Positions 53,720 to 63,966 are shown, counted from the stretch's first letter. The stretch: DNA of 64,000 nt from Candidatus Propionivibrio dominans (GCA_016709335.1 JADJNC010000060.1:62001-126000); one strand, 5' to 3'. Numbers and translations: made by a program. The notes: a model not told the origin generated them from the sequence alone.

Positions 53720-54113
53720 GGCGAATCTCTCCTCTTAGTTCGCACGCTGCGGCGACGGTATTGAAAATAGTGCCAAACTTTTTGAGGTTGTCATGCAGGA
53801 GATCAAAGCGCCGATCCACTTCATCGCTGTCCACCCACAGTTCATATTCGATGCGAATCATTTTTGGCGGACTATCCTGACGCCAGCCATGGAAACGTAC
53901 CGCCGCACCACGGAACTCGAACTTGAGGATGGGCGCCACGCGCTCGATCCCTTTCAACATGCACGCGGAGAGGGAGGCTAACAACAATTCAGCCGGGTTG
54001 AAGGCATCCTGCCGCCCGTCGAGACAGGTATCAAGCGCTACCTCGGCGCATTTGGTAGTAGCAATGCTGCCGTTGGATGACAGCCTTTGAGAGAAAACTT
54101 CGTATTCGAGCAT
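53703..54113 (-). CDS. OsmC/Ohr-family protein
   Basis: 136 residues from ATG 54113. The OsmC fold is a thiol-dependent peroxidase family. Seen: FNPAELLLASLSACMLKGI with the first reactive cysteine, and VAAACELRGEI with the second near the C-terminus. The N-terminal strand LEYEVFSQRLS is typical. It overlaps the sigma-factor start by 17 bases and follows acr3 by about 30 bases, so it looks like part of an arsenic/redox operon. Confidence 0.88.
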   Translation of the reverse strand: MLEYEVFSQRLSSNGSIATTKCAEVALDTCLDGRQDAFNPAELLLASLSACMLKGIERVAPILKFEFRGAAVRFHGWRQDSPPKMIRIEYELWVDSDEVDRRFDLLHDNLKKFGTIFNTVAAACELRGEIRRGRPE

Positions 54114-54142
54114 CTGAATAGTCCTGAGCGCAAAACCGACAA

Positions 54143-55195
54143 TTATGCAGGTTCTCGTGTGAAATACTTCTTTTGCAACCACAACGAGACATTGACCAGG
54201 CCGATCATCACCGGCACTTCGACCAGCGGCCCGATCACCGCCGCAAATGCGACTCCCGAGTCGATGCCGTAAACCGCGATGGCCACCGCGATGGCCAGTT
54301 CAAAGTTATTGCTGGCGGCGGTGAACGAAAGCGTGGCGCACTTTTCGTAACTCGCCCCCATGCGCCGGGTCATGAAAAAAGCAAAAATGAACATCAGCAC
54401 GAAATAGATCAGCAACGGGATGGCGATGCGCACCACGTCGAAAGGGATGCTGACGATCAGCTTGCCCTTCAGGCTGAACATGACCACGATGGTAAACAAC
54501 AGCGCGATCAGTGTGATCGGTGCGATCTTCGGAACGAAGCGGGTGTGATACCACGCCTTGCTGACAAAGCGCAGCATGATGACGCGGGTCAGCATACCGG
54601 CAATGCAGGGGATGCCCAGATAAATGAAGACACTCTCGGCAATCTGCCGGATCGAGATATCGACCACCGAGCCGGTGAGCCCGAAGAAGGGCGGCAGCAC
54701 AGTGATGAACAGCCAGGCATAGACGCTGAAAAACAGCACCTGAAAAATGGAGTTGAAGGCCACCAGACCGGCAGCATATTCGGTCGAGCCCTTGGCCAGC
54801 TCGTTCCAGACAATCACCATGGCAATACAACGGGCGAGGCCGATCATGATCAGGCCGACCATGTATTCCGGCTTGTCCTGGAGAAAAATGATCGCCAGCG
54901 CAAACATCAATATGGGCCCGACAATCCAGTTCTGTATCAGGGAGAGTCCGAGCACCTTCCGGTCGCGGAAAACATCGGGCAATTCTTCGTAACGCACCTT
55001 GGCAAAGGGCGGGTACATCATCAGTATCAGCCCCGCCGCAATCGGAATGTTGGTCGTTCCGACCTGGAAACTGTTGATGAACTCCTCGATATCCGGCAGC
55101 GAAAAACCAAGACCGACACCGAGCGCCATGGCGGCGAAGATCCAGACCGTCAGATAGCGGTCGAGGAAAGAGAGTTTTTTGGTTACGGCGCTCAT
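54143..55195 (-). CDS. acr3: ACR3-family arsenite efflux permease
   Basis: Exports As(OH)3 from the cytosol by the proton gradient. The 350-residue product has ten helices, including [20 protein letters not shown] with the conserved cysteine, and the second-half segment [20 protein letters not shown]. The end of the gene is 29 bases from the OsmC start. A palindromic element of about 100 bases separates it from arsC upstream on the same strand, so the operon may be attenuated there. Confidence 0.96.
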   Translation of the reverse strand: MSAVTKKLSFLDRYLTVWIFAAMALGVGLGFSLPDIEEFINSFQVGTTNIPIAAGLILMMYPPFAKVRYEELPDVFRDRKVLGLSLIQNWIVGPILMFALAIIFLQDKPEYMVGLIMIGLARCIAMVIVWNELAKGSTEYAAGLVAFNSIFQVLFFSVYAWLFITVLPPFFGLTGSVVDISIRQIAESVFIYLGIPCIAGMLTRVIMLRFVSKAWYHTRFVPKIAPITLIALLFTIVVMFSLKGKLIVSIPFDVVRIAIPLLIYFVLMFIFAFFMTRRMGASYEKCATLSFTAASNNFELAIAVAIAVYGIDSGVAFAAVIGPLVEVPVMIGLVNVSLWLQKKYFTREPA

Positions 55196-55349
55196 TGGGT
55201 TCGTCCGATGTAATAGTTCGATTGTTTGTCTGGTTACTCACGCAGAGTATGTCAACCTGAAACTCACGGTTTCCAGGCGCCGTTCTGCCTGACCCATTCA
55301 ACATCGGCAGAAAGGCAGAAAAGCTGAATATTGGATATTGTGAATCACC

Positions 55350-55500
55350 ATCGAAAATTGAATCATTGCTCAACCGTAGGTCGGGTTAGCGAAGCGTAAC
55401 CCGACGTTGCGACTAGCCGATGAGCACTCCGCAACGTCGGGTTACGGCCTGTTGGCCTAACCCGACCTACGATCCACATCGAAAATTGAATAATTGCTGA
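55350..55500. repeat. Palindromic element flanked by 23-base direct repeats
   Basis: The core 55376-55470 begins GTAGGTCGGGTTA and ends TAACCCGACCTAC, with an inner pair ACCCGACGTTGC / GCAACGTCGGGTT, so it folds into one long hairpin. It is bordered by 55350-55372 and 55478-55500, which match in 21 of 23 bases (both begin ATCGAAAATTGAAT). The layout resembles a miniature mobile element with duplicated flanks. It lies between arsC and acr3. Confidence 0.8.
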
Positions 55501-55531
55501 GCACTAATACGCATTCATCATGTCAATGTAC

Positions 55532-56038
55532 TCATTGCCCGGCCTCTTCATGAATACGCCGGGCAGCCACCTTGACTTCGTCTGCCGAGAGCGTTTCAAG
55601 CGGCAGCGCGAGAAAAGCCCGAATGCGCCGCTCAAGGTGCCGATAGGCGACTTCGAAGGCGTCCCGACGCGCGGCAAGCGGCTCGACATGCGCCGGGTCG
55701 TCGATACCCCAGTGCGCGGTGGCCGGATGTCCCGGCCAGATCGGGCAGACCTCACCCGCGGCGCTGTCGCAAACCGTAAAGATGTAGTCGAGCTGCGGTG
55801 CGCCCGGCGCAGCGAACTCGTCCCACGACTTGCTGCGCACCCCGGACGGCACTGCGACGCAATGCTTTTCCAGCGTTTCCAGCGCCACCGGGTTGACCTT
55901 GCCGGAGGGTTTGCTGCCCGCCGAAAAGGCCCGCACGCGACCCTCGCCGAAATGGTTGAACAGTGATTCGCCAAGAATCGAGCGGGCGGAGTTGCCGGTG
56001 CACAGCACCAGCACGTTGATCGGACGGGAAGTACTCAT
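55532..56038 (-). CDS. arsC: Arsenate reductase, thioredoxin-coupled (low-molecular-weight phosphatase fold)
   Basis: Reduces arsenate to arsenite for export by Acr3. The 168-residue product from ATG 56038 has the P-loop LCTGNSARSIL with its catalytic cysteine, FSAGSKPSGKVNP, and IFTVCDSAAGEVCPIWPG holding the two further cysteines that pass the disulfide to thioredoxin (perhaps TrxC). It ends DDPAHVEP and so on, as in the family. It overlaps the arsR stop by four bases. Confidence 0.96.
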   Translation of the reverse strand: MSTSRPINVLVLCTGNSARSILGESLFNHFGEGRVRAFSAGSKPSGKVNPVALETLEKHCVAVPSGVRSKSWDEFAAPGAPQLDYIFTVCDSAAGEVCPIWPGHPATAHWGIDDPAHVEPLAARRDAFEVAYRHLERRIRAFLALPLETLSADEVKVAARRIHEEAGQ

Positions 56039-56355
56039 GCCTGTTTTCCTTTCGGAATACAAAGTTGGGGATGACCGCCGCAGCAGTCTTCAGTCAGAAA
56101 ATCGATCAGCGCATTGATGCCGCCTATTTCGGCCCGGTAGCGGACGAAGCGCCCTTCCTGAATGGCGGTGACCAAACCGGCCTGCGCCAGCGTCTTGAGA
56201 TGAAATGAAAGCGTTGGCGCCGGCAGTTCAAGCTGCTCGCCGATCACTCCTGGAGTCAGTCCTTCGGGAGCATTGCGTACCAGCAGTCTGAAGACGGCCA
56301 GGCGGTTTTCCTGCGCCAGGGCAGCGAGAGCGTTTACGGCAATATTGTTTTCCAT
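56035..56355 (-). CDS. arsR: ArsR-family arsenic-responsive repressor
   Basis: Dimeric winged-helix repressor that leaves DNA on binding As(III). The 106-residue product has the DNA-reading helix LELPAPTLSFHLKTLAQAGLV and a C-terminal FLTEDCCGGHPQLC; the cysteine cluster there, rather than in the reading helix, is a plausible As(III) site as in C-terminal-binding ArsR types. First gene of arsR-arsC-(repeat)-acr3-osmC. An operator is expected in 56356-56400, where TCCATAC and ATAGTATGGAAATG show dyad likeness. Confidence 0.94.
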   Translation of the reverse strand: MENNIAVNALAALAQENRLAVFRLLVRNAPEGLTPGVIGEQLELPAPTLSFHLKTLAQAGLVTAIQEGRFVRYRAEIGGINALIDFLTEDCCGGHPQLCIPKGKQA

Positions 56356-56607
56356 GTTTCCAATAGTATGGAAATGTTAGAGTTTTGGCAATTACTTTAA
56401 GGAACACCTCAATCAAGCGATGCTGAATCTGATGGGTAACCAGCCTGCGAGGCCTTCAGGTCGAACATTTTGAAGCATGATGTCGTGCAAGCCTGTTTTT
56501 GTGCGGCTTCGACGGCATGCATTGCCAGGACAATTTATTTACGCGGCTCGTAGCGCGTTTCCAGTTAGTTGCACCTGGAGTCAACGCTCAAGAAGCTCAA
56601 TTTCACT

Positions 56608-57588
56608 TCACCTCGCGCCGTTCAGATCGTCCGCAATATAGGCTTGCACGATACTGTCGAAGTCCCTGTCGCCTTTGAATCCGAGTGCGAGAGCGCGCGT
56701 CATGTCCCAGCTTCCGGGCCAACTGCCGATAATGCGCTGCACGACGGGATCGCTTTCCCAGCGGATTTTGCTGACTGCCGCCTGACCGGAAATCCGGCCG
56801 AGGGTTTCGACCATTTCGCCGACTGTCACGCTGACGCCGGGCAGGTTCAGCACGCGGTTCAGCGCGAAGGCTTCGGCAACGAGCTCGTGTCCGAAGACCA
56901 GGCTGTCGACGGCCTGGCGCGGAGAAAGTAGCCAGAGGCGGGTATCCGCCGTCACCGGGCAGACCGTTTCTTCGTTATTCAAGGGTTCGCGAATGATGCC
57001 GCTGGCAAACGAAGAAGCGGCTTTGTTCGGTTTGCCAGGGCGCACGGAAATCGTCGGCAGGCGCAAACAGCGCCCATCGATGAAGCCACGGCGGCTGTAA
57101 TCGGAGAGCAGCAACTCGCCGATCGCTTTCTGGATGCCATACGAGGATTTCGGATTGAGCGCGGTGTCATCCTGAACCACTTCGGGCAGATCGCCGCCAT
57201 AGACGGCGACCGAACTGGTGAACACCACCCTGGGGCAATGCCCCAGGCGGCGACAGGTCTCGAACAGGAGCCGAGCGGCATCGAGATTGACGCGCATCCC
57301 GAGATCAAAATCCGCTTCGGCCTGACTGCTGACCACTGCGGCCAGATGGAAGATGGACGCGGTTTCCGCGTCGACCACGCGGTTCAGCACCTGCGGATCG
57401 GCAAGATCGACGCTAACGACAGAAACTCGCGGATCGGAAAATCCCTCTACCGGAACGATATCGAGAAGCACCAGGCGGGCCATAATTTCCTCGACTCCTG
57501 CCGCATTCCTGAGTTTTCCAAGGCGCAGGAGTTTATTGGCCAATCGCCGACCAAGGAATCCGGCAGCACCGGTAATCAGAACTTTCAT
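56608..57588 (-). CDS. denD: NAD-dependent epimerase/dehydratase, D-erythronate dehydrogenase-like
   Basis: Short-chain dehydrogenase of the extended type; in its best-known context it oxidises D-erythronate to 2-oxo-tetronate. The 326-residue product from ATG 57588 has the Rossmann motif [43 protein letters not shown] and the catalytic [15 protein letters not shown] (Tyr-x3-Lys). It overlaps the otnI stop by four bases; otnI and otnK lie upstream, which decides the function over other epimerases. The ORF is open to 57606 with other starts. Confidence 0.85.
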   Translation of the reverse strand: MKVLITGAAGFLGRRLANKLLRLGKLRNAAGVEEIMARLVLLDIVPVEGFSDPRVSVVSVDLADPQVLNRVVDAETASIFHLAAVVSSQAEADFDLGMRVNLDAARLLFETCRRLGHCPRVVFTSSVAVYGGDLPEVVQDDTALNPKSSYGIQKAIGELLLSDYSRRGFIDGRCLRLPTISVRPGKPNKAASSFASGIIREPLNNEETVCPVTADTRLWLLSPRQAVDSLVFGHELVAEAFALNRVLNLPGVSVTVGEMVETLGRISGQAAVSKIRWESDPVVQRIIGSWPGSWDMTRALALGFKGDRDFDSIVQAYIADDLNGAR

Positions 57589-58361
57589 GTCATTTCCTTC
57601 ATCCACACCAGCCCGTCCTCGGTTTTACCGCGCGGACGATACTCGCAGCCGACCCAGCCGCTGTAACCCAGTTCATCCAGAAGACGGAACAGATGGCGGT
57701 AATTGATTTCACCCGCGTCGGGTTCGTGACGATCGGGGACGCTGGCGACCTGGATATGCCCGATACCTTCGAAATTGTTCTTCAGGGTCGTCGAGAGGTC
57801 GCCCTCGACAATCTGGGCGTGATAGAAGTCCATCTGCACCTTGAGGTTGGCGGCTCCTATTTCTTCGCGAATGGCATGCGCCTCGGCCTGCGTATTGAGG
57901 AAATAGCCGGGAATGTCGCGCCTGTTGATCGGCTCGATGACCAGCGTCAGGCCATGCTCTGCCAGGGCCTTGGCCGCATGGCGCAGGTTATCGACCAGTA
58001 CCGCCCGATGTCGTGAGCGCTCGGCACCCTCCGGCAGCAGGCCGGACATGGCGTGAAGCGTCGGAGTTCCCATCGACAGCGCATAGTCCAGCGACTTGAC
58101 CACACCGGCGCGGAATTCTTCTTCTCGGCCCGGCAGTGAGGCCAGTCCGCGCTCGCCCGCTGCCCAGTCGCCGGGGGGCATGTTGAAGAGGGCGCTGTTG
58201 AGCCCGGCCTCCTTCAGCCAGCGGGTGACATCGGCGACCGGATAGTCATAGGGGAAAAGGAATTCAACGGCAGCGAAACCGGCTTTCGCAGCGGCGGCAA
58301 AGCGTTCCGGAAACGGAACCTCGTTGAACATCATGCTCAGGTTGGCGGCAAATCTTGGCAT
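57585..58361 (-). CDS. otnI: 2-oxo-tetronate isomerase (hydroxypyruvate isomerase family)
   Basis: TIM-barrel isomerase converting 2-oxo-tetronate to 3-oxo-tetronate. The 258-residue product has [21 protein letters not shown] and [11 protein letters not shown] at the start, [20 protein letters not shown] with the metal-binding Glu, [17 protein letters not shown], and [17 protein letters not shown] near the end. This is close to Hyi/OtnI. It sits between otnK and denD with minimal spacing, giving an operon for four-carbon acid sugars. Confidence 0.9.
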   Translation of the reverse strand: MPRFAANLSMMFNEVPFPERFAAAAKAGFAAVEFLFPYDYPVADVTRWLKEAGLNSALFNMPPGDWAAGERGLASLPGREEEFRAGVVKSLDYALSMGTPTLHAMSGLLPEGAERSRHRAVLVDNLRHAAKALAEHGLTLVIEPINRRDIPGYFLNTQAEAHAIREEIGAANLKVQMDFYHAQIVEGDLSTTLKNNFEGIGHIQVASVPDRHEPDAGEINYRHLFRLLDELGYSGWVGCEYRPRGKTEDGLVWMKEMT

Positions 58362-58432
58362 GGCGAACCTTTCAGAAATACTGTTTCAACGGGCGTGAGC
58401 TTGGCGGTTTTCCTCAGCATGATTCGATACGC

Positions 58433-59719
58433 TCATGATGCCAGCTTGCTCCAGGCCTTGAGGAAGAAGTCCGGCGTACCGAAATTGCCCGACTTGAGTG
58501 CCAGTGCCAGGGGGCGTTTGACGGTGTCATTGCTAATTGCCGTTGTCCACGGCACACCTGGGTCAATTTCCGGGCCGATGCGCAGGCCCCTGACTCCGAG
58601 TGCCAGGACCACGGCACCGGAGGTTTCGCCACCGGCCACGATCAGTTTCCCGACGCCTTGTTCGACCAGACCCCTGGCGATGGCGGCGAGCGCCTCCTCA
58701 ACCAGGCGGCCAGCCCGCTCTGCGCCGAGTAGCGCGTGCACGGCCTGGAGCGCTTCGGGCATCGCCGTGGCATAGATCAGCAGCGGACCGTCCTTGATTC
58801 GACTTGCCGCCCAGTCAAGCGCCGCGCCAGGCACATCGCGGCCGCGAGCCAGTTCAAAAGGATCAATGTGGAAGGACGGATGTACCTCGCGCATGGCCCT
58901 CACCTGCCCCTGCGTGGCCAGCGAGCAACTGCCGGCAATGACGGCGCGCAGACCGCCTGTGGGGGGCAAGGAATCGGCCACCTGATCGTCGGCCAGCACG
59001 CCGGCGCGACGGAAGTTTTGCGGCAGCCCGAGGGCGAGGCCGGAACCGGCGGTGACCAGCGCTAGATCGGTACAGGCGGCACCGATACTCATCAGGTCAT
59101 CGTTGGACAGCGCATCAACCACCGCGAAGTTGTAGCCTGCGGCCTGCAGTGCCTTGAAACGGGCGCGGATGGCGTCTTCGCCCTTGAGCACGGTCGAGTA
59201 TTCGGTCAGGCCGACCTTGCCCTTGATCTGGGCTTGCAGAACACGAACCAGGCTCGAGTCGGTCATCGGCGTCAAGGGATGATGACGCATTCCCGATTCC
59301 GACAACAGCAGATCGCCGACAAACAGGTGGCCTTTGTAGATTGTCCGGCCATTGGCCGGGAAAGCCGGACAAGCGATCGTGAAGCGGCTGTCGAGAGCAT
59401 GCATCAGGGCTTCGGCCACCGGGCCGATATTGCCTCCGGGCGTCGAATCGAAGGTCGAACAGTATTTGAAGTAGAACTGACGGCAACCCGCCTGCTGAAG
59501 CCAGCACAGTGCCGCAAGCGATTCGGCGACGGCCTCGGCGACCGGCGTCGTACGCGACTTCAGCGCGATGACCACAGCGTCGATGTTTTCGCCAAGGTCG
59601 ATGGGATCTTGCGGGACGCCGATCAAATGCACGGTGCGCATGCCGGACTTGACCAGCATTCCGGCCAGGTCGGTGCCGCCGGTAAAATCGTCGGCGATAC
59701 AACCGAGAAGAACAGTCAT
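58433..59719 (-). CDS. otnK: 3-oxo-tetronate kinase (DUF1537 family)
   Basis: Phosphorylates 3-oxo-tetronate at C4. The 428-residue product from ATG 59719 has LLGCIADDFTGGTDLAGMLV, the substrate segment FKYCSTFDSTPGGNIGPV, PAFPANGRTIYKGHLFVGD, and the C-terminal nucleotide domain VAGGETSGAVV and GNFGTPDFFLKA. First gene of the operon. The open frame further upstream is only the group II intron remnant. The aldolase OtnC, which would split the product, is not in the window. Confidence 0.92.
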   Translation of the reverse strand: MTVLLGCIADDFTGGTDLAGMLVKSGMRTVHLIGVPQDPIDLGENIDAVVIALKSRTTPVAEAVAESLAALCWLQQAGCRQFYFKYCSTFDSTPGGNIGPVAEALMHALDSRFTIACPAFPANGRTIYKGHLFVGDLLLSESGMRHHPLTPMTDSSLVRVLQAQIKGKVGLTEYSTVLKGEDAIRARFKALQAAGYNFAVVDALSNDDLMSIGAACTDLALVTAGSGLALGLPQNFRRAGVLADDQVADSLPPTGGLRAVIAGSCSLATQGQVRAMREVHPSFHIDPFELARGRDVPGAALDWAASRIKDGPLLIYATAMPEALQAVHALLGAERAGRLVEEALAAIARGLVEQGVGKLIVAGGETSGAVVLALGVRGLRIGPEIDPGVPWTTAISNDTVKRPLALALKSGNFGTPDFFLKAWSKLAS

Positions 59720-59762
59720 GGCCAGCACCTCGACAAAGAGACTGCGTATATGATGCCATCGA

Positions 59763-60435
59763 GTAGGGGACGGAGTTACCCCCGTCGCCCTCTCACACCA
59801 CCGTACGTGCGGTTCCGCATACGGCGGTTCCTGACTACTGGGTTTCCCCAGCGAGCTTCGTTTCGTGCATCGTGTCGCCTGTCGGCCACTAAGCACCCAA
59901 GGCCACCATCGGGACTTCTGGCCCCTCCAGTCTAGCCACAGGCCCTCCGTTCCCGGAGGCTTGTGCCCTGTCCGCGCAGAGAGCACGCGTGACTATCCAC
60001 TCATGTCAGGTTCAGCCCTTCACTACTCCGGTTTCGAGCAGCTACTACGGCGTCTGCTGACTCCCGCCAACCCATCCCAACACCTCACGATGTCAGTAGC
60101 CCCTAGCACAGGGCAGGCTGACGGGCCTCCCAGGGTAATGCGCGCAACCTTCATGCTTATGCCTGTCGGATTTATGTCGTAACGTTCCGTGCAAGTATCG
60201 GGCTTTGACGGTATCGGCCGCCTCACCCCATTACGCCACCTAATCCGCTTCCTGTTCGTCAGGCCAGCATTTTGCCTTCGGCTTCCTTCAGATTCCGCCT
60301 TGCGACGGACACCCTTGCCGTTCAGCTAGCACTTCCCCTTGCAGGGCGTGCAGAGGACTTGCACCTCCAAGTTCCTAACTGACCACCATAGTCAGTCAAG
60401 TTGCGCTTGCGCGCAACGCGCCATGCCTGGCGCAC
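59763..60435 (-). ncRNA. Group II intron without intron-encoded protein
   Basis: Read on the minus strand, the 5' end is GTGCGCCAGGCATGGCG at 60435, followed by GTGCAAGTCCTCTGC, the conserved GAAGGAAGCCGAAGGCAAA and GCCTGACGAACAGGAAGCGG segments. The 3' end has a domain V hairpin, CCGTATGCGGAACCGCACGTA, then a domain VI hairpin GACGGGGGTAACTCCGTC and CCCTAC at about 59763. About 670 bases long with no reverse transcriptase gene. It lies directly after the hairpin and U-tract of the icd terminator, the usual insertion site of class C introns. Splicing would need a protein from elsewhere. Confidence 0.85.
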
Positions 60436-60436
60436 C

Positions 60437-60466
60437 GAAAAAAGCCCCCGATGGCGGGGGCTTTTA
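60437..60466 (-). terminator. Rho-independent terminator of icd
   Basis: On the minus strand: AAAAGCCCCCGCCATCGGGG, then GCTTTTTTCG, a strong GC stem with U-tract about 25 bases after the icd stop. The group II intron begins right after the U-tract. Confidence 0.93.
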
Positions 60467-60490
60467 AATCAACGCTGAAACGGCAGTCGC

Positions 60491-61720
60491 TTACATGCGA
60501 GCTATCATCGCATCGCCGAATTCCGAGCACGACACCTCGGTTGCGCCTTCCATCAAACGAGCGAAGTCGTAAGTCACGACCTTGTCGCCGATCGCCGCTT
60601 CCATGGACTTGATGAGCAAGTCGGCCGCTTCCAGCCAGCCGAGGTGACGCATCATCATTTCGGCGGAGAGAATCAGCGAACCGGGGTTAACCTTGTCCAG
60701 TCCGGCGTACTTCGGCGCCGTACCGTGCGTCGCTTCAAAGCAGGCGTACTTGTCGGAAATGTTGGCCCCCGGAGCAATGCCGATACCGCCAACCTGTGCC
60801 GCCAGCGCATCGGAGATGTAATCGCCGTTGAGGTTAAGCGTGGCGATCACGTCGTACTCGGCCGGACGCAGCAGAATCTGCTGCAGGAAAGCGTCGGCGA
60901 TGGCGTCCTTGATGATGATGCCGTTCGGCAGCTTGAGCCACGGGCCGCCGTCAATCTCGACACCGCCAAACTCATTCTTGGCCAGCGCATAGGCCCAGTC
61001 ACGGAAGGCCCCTTCGGTGAACTTCATGATGTTGCCCTTGTGCACGATGGTCACCGACTTGCGCTTGTTGGTGATTGCGTACTTGATCGCGGCACGCACC
61101 AGGCGCTCGGTGCCGTCCTTGGAAATCGGCTTGATGCCGATACCCGAAGTTTCAGGAAAACGGATTTTCGTGACACCCATTTCGTCCTGGAGGAACTTGA
61201 TGACCTTCTTGCAGGCATCGGAGCCTGACTGCCACTCGACACCGGCATAAATGTCCTCGGTGTTTTCGCGGTAGATGACCATGTCGATCAGCTCCGGATG
61301 CTTGACCGGCGAAGGCACACCCTTGAAATACTGCACCGGACGCACGCACTGGTAGAGGTCAAGTTCCTGACGCAGGGCAACATTCAGCGAGCGGATGCCG
61401 CCACCGACCGGCGTCGTCATCGGTCCCTTGATCGAAACCGAGTATTCCTTGAGGGCAGCGAATGTCTCGGCTGACAGCCAGATGTCGGCCCCGTACATGG
61501 TCGTCGACTTCTCACCGGCATAGACTTCCATCCAGTAAATCTTCTTCTTGCCGCCGTAGGCTTTGGCTACGGCGGCATCGACCACCTTGATCATCACCGG
61601 GGTGATGTCGACGCCGATGCCGTCACCTTCAATGAACGGGATAATCGGGTTATCCGGAACGGTTTGGCCGGGAACGATTTTTTGTCCGCCCTGCGGAATC
61701 TTGATCAGACTTTCGCTCAT
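60491..61720 (-). CDS. icd: Isocitrate dehydrogenase [NADP+]
   Basis: TCA-cycle enzyme oxidising isocitrate to 2-oxoglutarate. The 409-residue product from ATG 61720 has [17 protein letters not shown], the substrate loop [17 protein letters not shown] with the serine that AceK phosphorylates, [28 protein letters not shown] and [14 protein letters not shown]. The next gene, divergent, is aceK, which regulates exactly this enzyme. It ends in a strong terminator. Confidence 0.98.
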   Translation of the reverse strand: MSESLIKIPQGGQKIVPGQTVPDNPIIPFIEGDGIGVDITPVMIKVVDAAVAKAYGGKKKIYWMEVYAGEKSTTMYGADIWLSAETFAALKEYSVSIKGPMTTPVGGGIRSLNVALRQELDLYQCVRPVQYFKGVPSPVKHPELIDMVIYRENTEDIYAGVEWQSGSDACKKVIKFLQDEMGVTKIRFPETSGIGIKPISKDGTERLVRAAIKYAITNKRKSVTIVHKGNIMKFTEGAFRDWAYALAKNEFGGVEIDGGPWLKLPNGIIIKDAIADAFLQQILLRPAEYDVIATLNLNGDYISDALAAQVGGIGIAPGANISDKYACFEATHGTAPKYAGLDKVNPGSLILSAEMMMRHLGWLEAADLLIKSMEAAIGDKVVTYDFARLMEGATEVSCSEFGDAMIARM

Positions 61721-61987
61721 ATCTACTCCATGGTTGTAATTCGGTTTTGTCCTGGTCAAGTACCCGCACAGACACGCATCAGCCTTCCATGCATTTGCCG
61801 CAGAACCAAGATTTTTTCAATGCAGCGCCCGTGAGTGTAAAGAAAGCGCTGCGGGCCGTAATTCGAATTCCGCATTATCGCGGAAAACTTCGCGCTTCGC
61901 CAGCATTTCATGATTCACATTTGTCATACATACTGGAGGCCAGGTTAATGCTACAATTTTTGTTTCTACGACTCATGGCCAACCAAG

Positions 61988-63739
61988 ATGGATATCTGGA
62001 TCGACAAACACCCCCCTTCATTACTTATTACCAAAGCCATGATCAATGGCTTCAACCGCCACTACCAGAATATCCGCGAATATGGACAACAAGCGAAGCT
62101 CCTTTTTGAAGCCGGCGACTGGAAAGGCGTACTGAATGCCGTCAGCGAACGCATCCCCTCCTACGACAATCGTGCAAACGAAACAGCCAGCCTCATCGAA
62201 GCTCGATACGGTGCCAATTCGCTCGACGACGATACGTGGCAACAAGTCAAACAGAACTACATAGGCCAATTGATCAACCACAAGCAGCCTGAGCTCGCCG
62301 AAACATTCTTCAACTCGGTATGCTCAAAGCTTTTGCACCGCACCTATTTTCACAATGACTACATCTTTGCCCGTCCGGCGATATCCACCGAGTACATCCT
62401 TTCCGATCCGCCGGTGTATTCAAGCTATTACCCCCAGCAAGATGGGATTCACCAGACCTTGAAACAGATCATTACCGATTTCGACTGGCAACGCCCCTTT
62501 GAAGACCTCGACCGGGATATCCATTACGTCATGCGTACGGCCGAGAAGTATCTCGGCGGCTGGCCCAAGGCTGAACCCAATGTCCATATTCAGGTGCTGC
62601 ATTCCGCTTTTTACCGGAACAAGGGCGCCTATATCTTTGGCAAGGCGATCAACGGCCACGTTGAGATTCCTTTCGCCGTTCCTGTCCTGCACACGCCGGA
62701 AGGCAAACTGGTACTCGATACCATTTTGCTCGACCCCGCACAGATTGTTCTGCTCTTCTCGTTATCTCGCGCTTACTTCATGGTCGATATGGAGGTTCCC
62801 TCGGGTTACGTTCAGTTCCTGCTCAGCATCCTGCCGAACAAGCCGCGTTCCGAAATCTACACCATGCTCGGTCTCGGCAAGCAGGGCAAAACGATGTTCT
62901 ACCGCGATTTGCAAGAACACCTGCGCCACTCAAGGGATAAATTCATCATCGCACCGGGCGTTCTCGGCATGGTCATGCTGGTGTTCACCCTTCCCTCCTA
63001 TTCTTATGTGTTCAAGATCATCAGGGATGTCTTTGCGGCAACGAAAGAGGTTGATCACGACACCGTCAAAGCCAAGTACATGCTGGTCAAGAAAGTCGAC
63101 CGCGTCGGCCGGATGGCCGACACTCTCGATTTTGCGGACGTTGCCCTGCCGAAAAACCGTTTTTCGGATGAACTGCTTGAGGCATTGCGCGCGCACGTTC
63201 CATCGCTGCTTGAAGAAGACGGGGACGATCTGGTCATCAAGCACCTCTACATCGAAAGACGCATGACGCCGCTCAACATTTATCTCGATGGCGCAACACC
63301 CGAAGAGATTGACCACGCCGTACTCGAATACGGCAATGCCATTCGCGAACTGGCGAAAGCCAACATTTTCCCCGGCGACATGCTGTGGAAAAATTTCGGT
63401 ATTACAAGATACAAGCGCGTGGTGTTTTACGACTACGATGAAATCGAATACATGACCGACTGCAACTTCCGCGTCATTCCGGAAGCCCCGTATCCGGAAA
63501 TGGAAATGTCGAGCGAGCCCTGGTATTCAGTCGGCAGAAACGATGTTTTCCCCGAGGAATTTGCCTCATTTTTGCTTGGATCGCCCAAGGTTCGCACGGC
63601 TTTTCTCAAGTACCACCGCGATCTGCTGAACGTCAAATTCTGGAAATCTGCACAGGATAAAATTATTTCGGGTCACGTAGAGGATTTCTTCCCCTATCCC
63701 GAAGAATTGCGTTTCTGCAACGCGTTCAAGGAGCAGTGA
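61988..63739 (+). CDS. aceK: Isocitrate dehydrogenase kinase/phosphatase
   Basis: Bifunctional enzyme that switches Icd off or on by serine phosphorylation, steering carbon to the glyoxylate bypass. The 583-residue product has the N-terminal AMINGFNRHYQNIREY, a kinase-like ATP region, HLYIERRMTPLNIYLDGA, GDMLWKNFGITRYKRVVFYD, and the metal-binding YDYDEIEYMTDCNFR. Divergent from icd with about 270 bases of shared control region. aceA/aceB are not in the window, although the pairing implies a glyoxylate shunt. Confidence 0.97.
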   Translation: MDIWIDKHPPSLLITKAMINGFNRHYQNIREYGQQAKLLFEAGDWKGVLNAVSERIPSYDNRANETASLIEARYGANSLDDDTWQQVKQNYIGQLINHKQPELAETFFNSVCSKLLHRTYFHNDYIFARPAISTEYILSDPPVYSSYYPQQDGIHQTLKQIITDFDWQRPFEDLDRDIHYVMRTAEKYLGGWPKAEPNVHIQVLHSAFYRNKGAYIFGKAINGHVEIPFAVPVLHTPEGKLVLDTILLDPAQIVLLFSLSRAYFMVDMEVPSGYVQFLLSILPNKPRSEIYTMLGLGKQGKTMFYRDLQEHLRHSRDKFIIAPGVLGMVMLVFTLPSYSYVFKIIRDVFAATKEVDHDTVKAKYMLVKKVDRVGRMADTLDFADVALPKNRFSDELLEALRAHVPSLLEEDGDDLVIKHLYIERRMTPLNIYLDGATPEEIDHAVLEYGNAIRELAKANIFPGDMLWKNFGITRYKRVVFYDYDEIEYMTDCNFRVIPEAPYPEMEMSSEPWYSVGRNDVFPEEFASFLLGSPKVRTAFLKYHRDLLNVKFWKSAQDKIISGHVEDFFPYPEELRFCNAFKEQ

Positions 63740-63766
63740 TTGAGGAGCATGGCGAGAAAAGGGACG

Positions 63767-63800
63767 AAAAAAAACCTCGCTGATTGAGCGAGGTTTTTTT
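63767..63800. terminator. Bidirectional terminator between aceK and rpmG
   Basis: CCTCGCTGATTGAGCGAGG (63775-63793) forms a stem with A8 on the left and T7 on the right, so it can stop transcription from both converging genes. Confidence 0.95.
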
Positions 63801-63810
63801 CACTGCCGGA

Positions 63811-63966
63811 TTACTTCAGCTTGGTTTCCTTGTAAGCCACATGTTTGCGAACTTTGGGATCGTACTTCTTGATCTCCATTTTCTCAGGCATGGTCTTCTT
63901 GTTCTTGGTGGTGGTATAGAAGTGACCGGTACCGGCCGTCGATTCGAGTTTGATCTTTTCACGCAT
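63811..63966 (-). CDS. rpmG: 50S ribosomal protein L33
   Basis: 51-residue ribosomal protein: [20 protein letters not shown], then [20 protein letters not shown] and [11 protein letters not shown]. Normal length and no zinc cysteines, so it is the Cys-minus form. rpmB (L28) is expected just upstream, beyond the window. It ends 10 bases from a shared terminator facing aceK. Confidence 0.97.
   Translation of the reverse strand: MREKIKLESTAGTGHFYTTTKNKKTMPEKMEIKKYDPKVRKHVAYKETKLK

Noticed and set aside
54173..55213. 346-codon plus-strand frame over acr3
   Set aside because: Antisense shadow; His/Asp/Arg-rich with no family likeness.
59720..59986. 89-codon N-terminal extension of OtnK
   Set aside because: It is translated group II intron domain V/VI sequence; the family start is at 59719.
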